Shown: positions 60,508 to 64,000 of the stretch, piece by piece
Layout: each line of letters starts with the position of its first letter
How positions within the stretch are numbered: position 1 is the stretch's first letter
Source: Actinomycetes bacterium
GTDB lineage: Bacteria > Actinomycetota > Actinomycetes > Streptosporangiales > Streptosporangiaceae
DNA length: 64,000 nucleotides
NCBI GenBank assembly: GCA_021793235.1
Contig: JAJYTD010000006.1
Coordinates: 1 to 64,000, forward strand
Reading direction: 5' to 3'
Notes under the pieces: model-generated
What the model saw: the letters and a program-made list of their open reading frames with translations, nothing else
Told to the model about the DNA's origin: nothing
The model's database searches: none
Translations under genes and position numbers: made by a program

Positions 60508-61830
60508 TTACTGGCAGGCCGCAAGGGGCAGCGGCGCACGGATCAGCGTTCCACGGTAGATGCTCAGCAGGCCCTCCACGGTCGCCTCCCAACTGAGCCC
60601 CGCCGCGTGGTCGACGGCGGCGGCGCCCAAAGTGTCGCGCCACGCCGGTTCGGTGATCATCCGGTGCAGGACGCGGGCGTAGTCGCGGGGATCATGGCCG
60701 TCGATGAGCACCCCCGACACCCCGTCGTGCACGGCCGTGGGCAGGCCGCCCACGCGGGCGGCGACCACGGGGGTGCCGCAGGCTTCGGACTCCACCGCGA
60801 CCAGACCGAACGATTCGGAATACGACGGCACGACCGTGGCCGTCGCCGCCCTGTAGTAGTCGGCCAGTTCCCGGCGGGAGCGAGGCGGCTCCATGCGTAC
60901 GACGTCGGCGATACCGAGCGAACGGGCGAGTTCGGAAAGCCGCTGCGGCTGTGCGGTGTCCTCCCCCGACAGGCCGCCGACCACGGCCACTACCAATCGA
61001 TCGCGCAGCGAGGGGTCGTACTCCAGCAGTGCCGCTGCGGATCGCAGCAGGACATCGGGGGCCTTCAAGCGCTGCACCCGGCCGACGAAGAGCAGTAGTT
61101 CGGTGTCCTCGGACAGCCCGATACGGCGGAGGGCATCGCGGCGCGGGCCCGGTGTGAAGACGTCCAGGTCGACACCCGGGAAGACCGTGCTGACCCGGCA
61201 GGGGTCGGCGTTGTAGTGCTCGACCAACTGGTGGGCTTCGACAGCGGTGTTGGCGACGAGGTGGTCGGCGTATCTGATGAGGTGGTCTTCCCCGCGGACG
61301 CGGGTCTCGGGTTCGGGGGTGTCGCCCTGCGCCAGGGACTGGTTCTTCACCCGGGCCAGCGTGTGCATCGACTGGACCAGCGGCACGCCCCAGCGCTGCG
61401 CGGCGGCGAGCCCCGCACGTCCTGAGAGCCAGTAGTGGCCGTGTACGAGGTCGTAGTGGCCGGACTCGTTGCTCGCCTCGGTCTGCAGCACGCCGAAGAT
61501 GAACGGGCACAGGTAGTGGGCGAGAGCGTGCTTGTCCAGGGAGCCGAACGGTCCGGCGGGAATGTGGTGGACCGTGACGCCCGGCAGCATCTCGACCTCG
61601 GGAGGCTGATCCCGGTGGGTGGCGCGGGTGAAGACGTCAACAGCGGTGCCGCGCGCGGCCAGGCGCTTGGCGACCTCGACCGTGTAGACGTTCAGCCCGC
61701 CGGCGTCACCGGTCCCGGGCTGGTCCAGCGGTGATGTGTGCAGGCTGATGGAGGCGATCCTGGCGGGGACAGCGGGAGGCGCGGAGGCGTTGAATCCCGC
61801 TTCAGGCGTGCAAACACTCTCCGGCACCAC
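60508..61830 (-). CDS. mshA: D-inositol-3-phosphate glycosyltransferase (mycothiol pathway)
   Basis: MshA transfers GlcNAc to inositol-3-phosphate, starting mycothiol synthesis. This 440-residue GT4 enzyme has an N-terminal acceptor domain (LHTSPLDQPGTGDAGGLNVY, HGHYWLSGRAGL). The C-terminal domain has LLFVGRVQRLKAPDVLL and the EX7E motif in SESFGLVAVESEACGTPVV. GTG 61830 follows GGGAAGGGG; the longer frame to 62355 is unrelated upstream sequence. mshD lies at 25.2 kb. Confidence 0.97.
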   Translation of the reverse strand: MVPESVCTPEAGFNASAPPAVPARIASISLHTSPLDQPGTGDAGGLNVYTVEVAKRLAARGTAVDVFTRATHRDQPPEVEMLPGVTVHHIPAGPFGSLDKHALAHYLCPFIFGVLQTEASNESGHYDLVHGHYWLSGRAGLAAAQRWGVPLVQSMHTLARVKNQSLAQGDTPEPETRVRGEDHLIRYADHLVANTAVEAHQLVEHYNADPCRVSTVFPGVDLDVFTPGPRRDALRRIGLSEDTELLLFVGRVQRLKAPDVLLRSAAALLEYDPSLRDRLVVAVVGGLSGEDTAQPQRLSELARSLGIADVVRMEPPRSRRELADYYRAATATVVPSYSESFGLVAVESEACGTPVVAARVGGLPTAVHDGVSGVLIDGHDPRDYARVLHRMITEPAWRDTLGAAAVDHAAGLSWEATVEGLLSIYRGTLIRAPLPLAACQ

Positions 61831-62021
61831 TGCTGTTGTCCCCTTCCCGGTGCTCTCCGGTTCTGTGCTGCCCGTTCGCCTATTCAACAGTGACGGCAAC
61901 GCACGGTGTTCCCATAATGGACACCAGGGGCGGAACAGGGTGCGACCGGGGTCGGTGTATCGGGTGCTGTGCCGGGCACCCTCCGCTTTCCGGGCGGGAA
62001 CTGATACGGGCCGTGCCCGGG

Positions 62022-62987
62022 TCAGCCGCCGTCGTCTGCTGCGGAGCCGCTCCAGCCCTCGGTAAGGAAGCCCACGGCCTCGGGAATGCTGGGCCGCCAC
62101 GCGTCGTAGGTGTGGCCGCCTTCGGGAAACGACGTCCGCACCGCCATGTCGTGCTCGCGCAGCAGTTTCTCGAAGCGTTTCGCCTCCCCGCGAATGCTGC
62201 CTTCCTGCAGCGGGGTGCGCTCGCCTTTGCCCTCGATGAGCATGAACCGGATGTCGCGCACACCAGGTTCGTCCAGAAGCTGGTCGGGCGCGTGGGCGTC
62301 GGTGTCCTCGCCGAAGGTGCCGCTCGGGTCGTCCACCTTGAAGTAGCCGGCCCAACTGACCGCCTGGGAGTACAGTTCGGGGTGGCGCAGCGGCAGTGCG
62401 GCGGCGGCGTAGCCGCCCATGGAGAAACCGCCGATCGCGCGGAGGGCGCGCGGGCGCCGGTGGTCGCCCTCCACTGCGTCGACGGCCTTTTCTGTGACGA
62501 AGGTCTCGATGCTGAAGTCCCCGTCGACCGCGTCACCCCACTCGGTGTCGCTGCCGCCGACCTCCTGGCCGAACGGTGCTGCGATGACGAACTCCACCCC
62601 GGAGCGGCACATCGCCTCGTCCATCGCGGGGCCGATGCCGGCGTTCTTCACGGTCAGGTGGGTGGTCGTGGAACCGTGCAGCAGGTAGAGGACCGGAAGG
62701 TCGGCGCTGTCGGCCGTGGGCGGCCGGCGCACCCAGATGGGGCGCCCGCTGTCCGGGGCGCCTTTGTCGGGGACCTCGATGATCTCGTCCGTCCCGGGCT
62801 CGTCGCAGACGGCGACACCGCCGGGACGGGGCTGGACCGTGGCGCCCTGCTGTGCCTCCGCTGCGGTGTGGGCACTGGCCCCCAGTCGCGCGTCCCCGCT
62901 CTGCACGGTGGCGACCATGCCCGCGGTGGCTACGGTGAGTGATGCTGCTACGAGAAGTGAGGTCTTTCGGGAAAGCGCTGTGAACAC
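62022..62987 (-). CDS. Secreted esterase-family alpha/beta hydrolase
   Basis: This 321-residue protein has a signal peptide (KTSLLVAASLTVATAGMVA). The esterase domain of the antigen-85/esterase-D type has the nucleophile motif GGFSMGGYAAA, LYLLHGSTTTHL and the catalytic His in FPEGGHTYDAW. It is likely exported and acts on acyl esters at the cell envelope; the substrate is unknown. It stands alone, 190 bases upstream of mshA. Confidence 0.87.
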   Translation of the reverse strand: MFTALSRKTSLLVAASLTVATAGMVATVQSGDARLGASAHTAAEAQQGATVQPRPGGVAVCDEPGTDEIIEVPDKGAPDSGRPIWVRRPPTADSADLPVLYLLHGSTTTHLTVKNAGIGPAMDEAMCRSGVEFVIAAPFGQEVGGSDTEWGDAVDGDFSIETFVTEKAVDAVEGDHRRPRALRAIGGFSMGGYAAAALPLRHPELYSQAVSWAGYFKVDDPSGTFGEDTDAHAPDQLLDEPGVRDIRFMLIEGKGERTPLQEGSIRGEAKRFEKLLREHDMAVRTSFPEGGHTYDAWRPSIPEAVGFLTEGWSGSAADDGG

Positions 62988-63020
62988 ATCGAGATCCTCA
63001 GATGTACTACAAAGTGCTGG

Positions 63021-63533
63021 TCAGGTTCGCGACACCACGCGTTTGAAGGCAGCGTGGGCGTTCGCGTTGAACAGGACGAACCGGACCTCACTTACTGTAG
63101 TCGATGATTCCCGTACCGACCGCACAGCGATCTCGGCCGCGTCGTCCATCGGCCAGCCGTAGACGCCGGCCGAGATAGCGGGGAACGCGATGGTGCGCAC
63201 TCCGATGCGGTCGGCGACGGCCAGGGACTCGCGATAGCAGGAGGCGAGGAGAGCGGAGCGGTCTTCGGCCGTGCTGTAGACGGGGCCGACAGTGTGGATC
63301 ACCCAGCGCGCGGGCAGCCGTCCAGCGGTCGTGGACACGGCCTGTCCGGTCGGCAGGCCGTCTCTGTAGGCAGAAGAGCGCAGCGCACGGCATTCGGCGA
63401 GGATCTCCGGACCGCCCTTGCGGTGGATGGCGCCGTCTACGCCTCCGCCGCCGAGCAGCGAGGAGTTCGCGGCGTTGACGATGGCATCCGCCTGCTCTTC
63501 GGTGATGTCGCCTTGGATGAGTCGGATCTCCAC
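63021..63533 (-). CDS. Macrodomain protein (ADP-ribose binding)
   Basis: This 170-residue macrodomain of the MacroD/YmdB type has the conserved IRLIQGDITEEQADAIVNAA, the Asn/Gly loop NSSLLGGGGVDGAIHR and AFPAISAGVYGWP. Members hydrolyse O-acetyl-ADP-ribose or remove mono-ADP-ribose. GTG 63533 matches the family opening; the extended frame to 63950 is a shadow of the divergent thioesterase gene. A perfect palindrome lies in the 48-bp divergent promoter. Confidence 0.93.
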   Translation of the reverse strand: MEIRLIQGDITEEQADAIVNAANSSLLGGGGVDGAIHRKGGPEILAECRALRSSAYRDGLPTGQAVSTTAGRLPARWVIHTVGPVYSTAEDRSALLASCYRESLAVADRIGVRTIAFPAISAGVYGWPMDDAAEIAVRSVRESSTTVSEVRFVLFNANAHAAFKRVVSRT

Positions 63534-63557
63534 GGGGTACGCGTCCTTTCTCGTGGG

Positions 63558-63573
63558 ATTACTCGTGAGTAAT
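63558..63573. promoter_or_regulatory. 16-bp TetR-type palindrome in a divergent promoter
   Basis: ATTACTC-GT-GAGTAAT has perfect 7-bp arms and lies in the 48 bases between the macrodomain and thioesterase starts. TTACT/AGTAA half-sites are typical of TetR-family operators of lipid genes. One site here could control both genes. The regulator lies outside the window or is unlinked. Confidence 0.6.
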
Positions 63574-63581
63574 ATTTGGCC

Positions 63582-64000
63582 ATGAGCTCTCAGCCGCACG
63601 GTCGACCAGAGGCGTTCTACCTGCCCGCAGGCGACGGCCGCTACCTCCCGACCCTGGCGACGCAGAGTCCGTGGGAGGCCGAATGCCAGCACGGTGGGCC
63701 CCCGACAGCGCTGCTCGCCGCCGCGATCGCCGACCACACGAGAAACGACGGCCTGCGCATCGGGCGTGTCACCGCGGATTTCCTGGGGCCGATCCCGCTC
63801 GCCGAGGTCGAAGTGCGGGTGCGGACGCTGCGCCCCGGGCGCCGTGTGCAGTTGGCCGAGGCCGAAATGCTGCATGACGGCGTTGCGGTGGTGATCGCGC
63901 GAGCCTGGCAGTTCGCCGTCCGGCCCGATGGCGGCCCCGCCACCGCGCAACCTGCCGCGCCCGTTCTGCCGGAGCCGGAGGCCGCGGCAGAACTCCAGGC
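63582..64000 (+). CDS. Acyl-CoA thioesterase family protein (truncated by window end)
   Basis: The 139 codons visible before the window ends encode the N-terminal hot-dog of a TesB-like thioesterase: FYLPAGDGRYLPTLATQSPW, ECQHGGPPTALLAAAIADH, RVTADFLGPIPLAEVEVRV. The conserved QHGGPP segment and the acyl-thioesterase opening support the call. ATG 63582 follows the divergent promoter region closely. The substrate is probably an acyl-CoA. The gene continues beyond 64000. Confidence 0.82.
   Translation, partial: MSSQPHGRPEAFYLPAGDGRYLPTLATQSPWEAECQHGGPPTALLAAAIADHTRNDGLRIGRVTADFLGPIPLAEVEVRVRTLRPGRRVQLAEAEMLHDGVAVVIARAWQFAVRPDGGPATAQPAAPVLPEPEAAAELQ

Overview
This is a high-GC chromosomal window from a mycelial actinomycete. 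The evidence is mycothiol biosynthesis (mshA, mshD), the developmental regulator bldC, an orphan GlnR, MurT/GatD, bS22, an XRE/DUF397/ATPase trio, and many GTG/TTG starts with actinobacterial markers such as DUF3073, DUF1416 and DUF4395. Gene content and order recall the Streptomyces bldC-purMF, pst-mshD-glnR and mshA-gpmA neighbourhoods. The accessory content and the hem block placed beside them suggest a Streptosporangiales/Nocardiopsaceae-type relative rather than Streptomyces itself. That taxonomic call is inference.

Layout. 1-4.1 kb: soxR, a DJ-1/PfpI gene broken by two frameshifts, and a peptide/nickel-type ABC operon that lacks its binding protein and one permease. 4.2-12.3 kb: bldC with a palindrome-rich upstream region, DUF3073, purM-purF-SCP, then a DUF47/Pit phosphate pair. 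12.3-20.5 kb: an SMP-30 lactonase and a seven-gene acyl-CoA block that supplies acyl-CoA ligase, a long-chain-type acyl-CoA dehydrogenase, a split MaoC hydratase, an SDR dehydrogenase, an SCP-x thiolase and a tandem TetR regulator, i.e. activation plus one full beta-oxidation turn. 20.6-28.4 kb (all minus): pstSCAB with a PHO box, mshD, a proline-rich surface protein and glnR. 28.5-36.2 kb: MoaD-like and glutaredoxin genes, then rex-hemA-hemC-hemD-hemB behind a Rex operator, plus a Prim-Pol-like protein.

36.2-41.1 kb is an accessory patch: rraA, an Rpn-nuclease remnant, an M20-like peptidase with altered metal ligands, a regulator with a damaged HTH, a glycosyltransferase scrap, and the divergent ATPase / XRE-DUF397 module. 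41.1-50.5 kb: hemL, a phosphatase, bS22, an epimerase, a HAD phosphatase, a membrane protein with an ABM-like tail, lmeA and thioredoxin. It ends with a Cys-containing leader peptide, apparently leaderless, ahead of DUF4395-sseA-DUF1416. 50.7-64 kb: a large two-TM protein with a degenerate P-loop, murT-gatD, ygfZ-like, a Fur-family gene, nitrobindin-like, a GIDE-like membrane protein, DsrE-like, gpmA, ybjN-like, mshA, a secreted esterase, a macrodomain protein and a truncated thioesterase.

The most unusual item is a compact element at 56595-56817. It has a near-consensus promoter, an extremely long Shine-Dalgarno, a 12-codon ORF and two consecutive perfect inverted repeats, sitting between the fur-family and nitrobindin-like genes.
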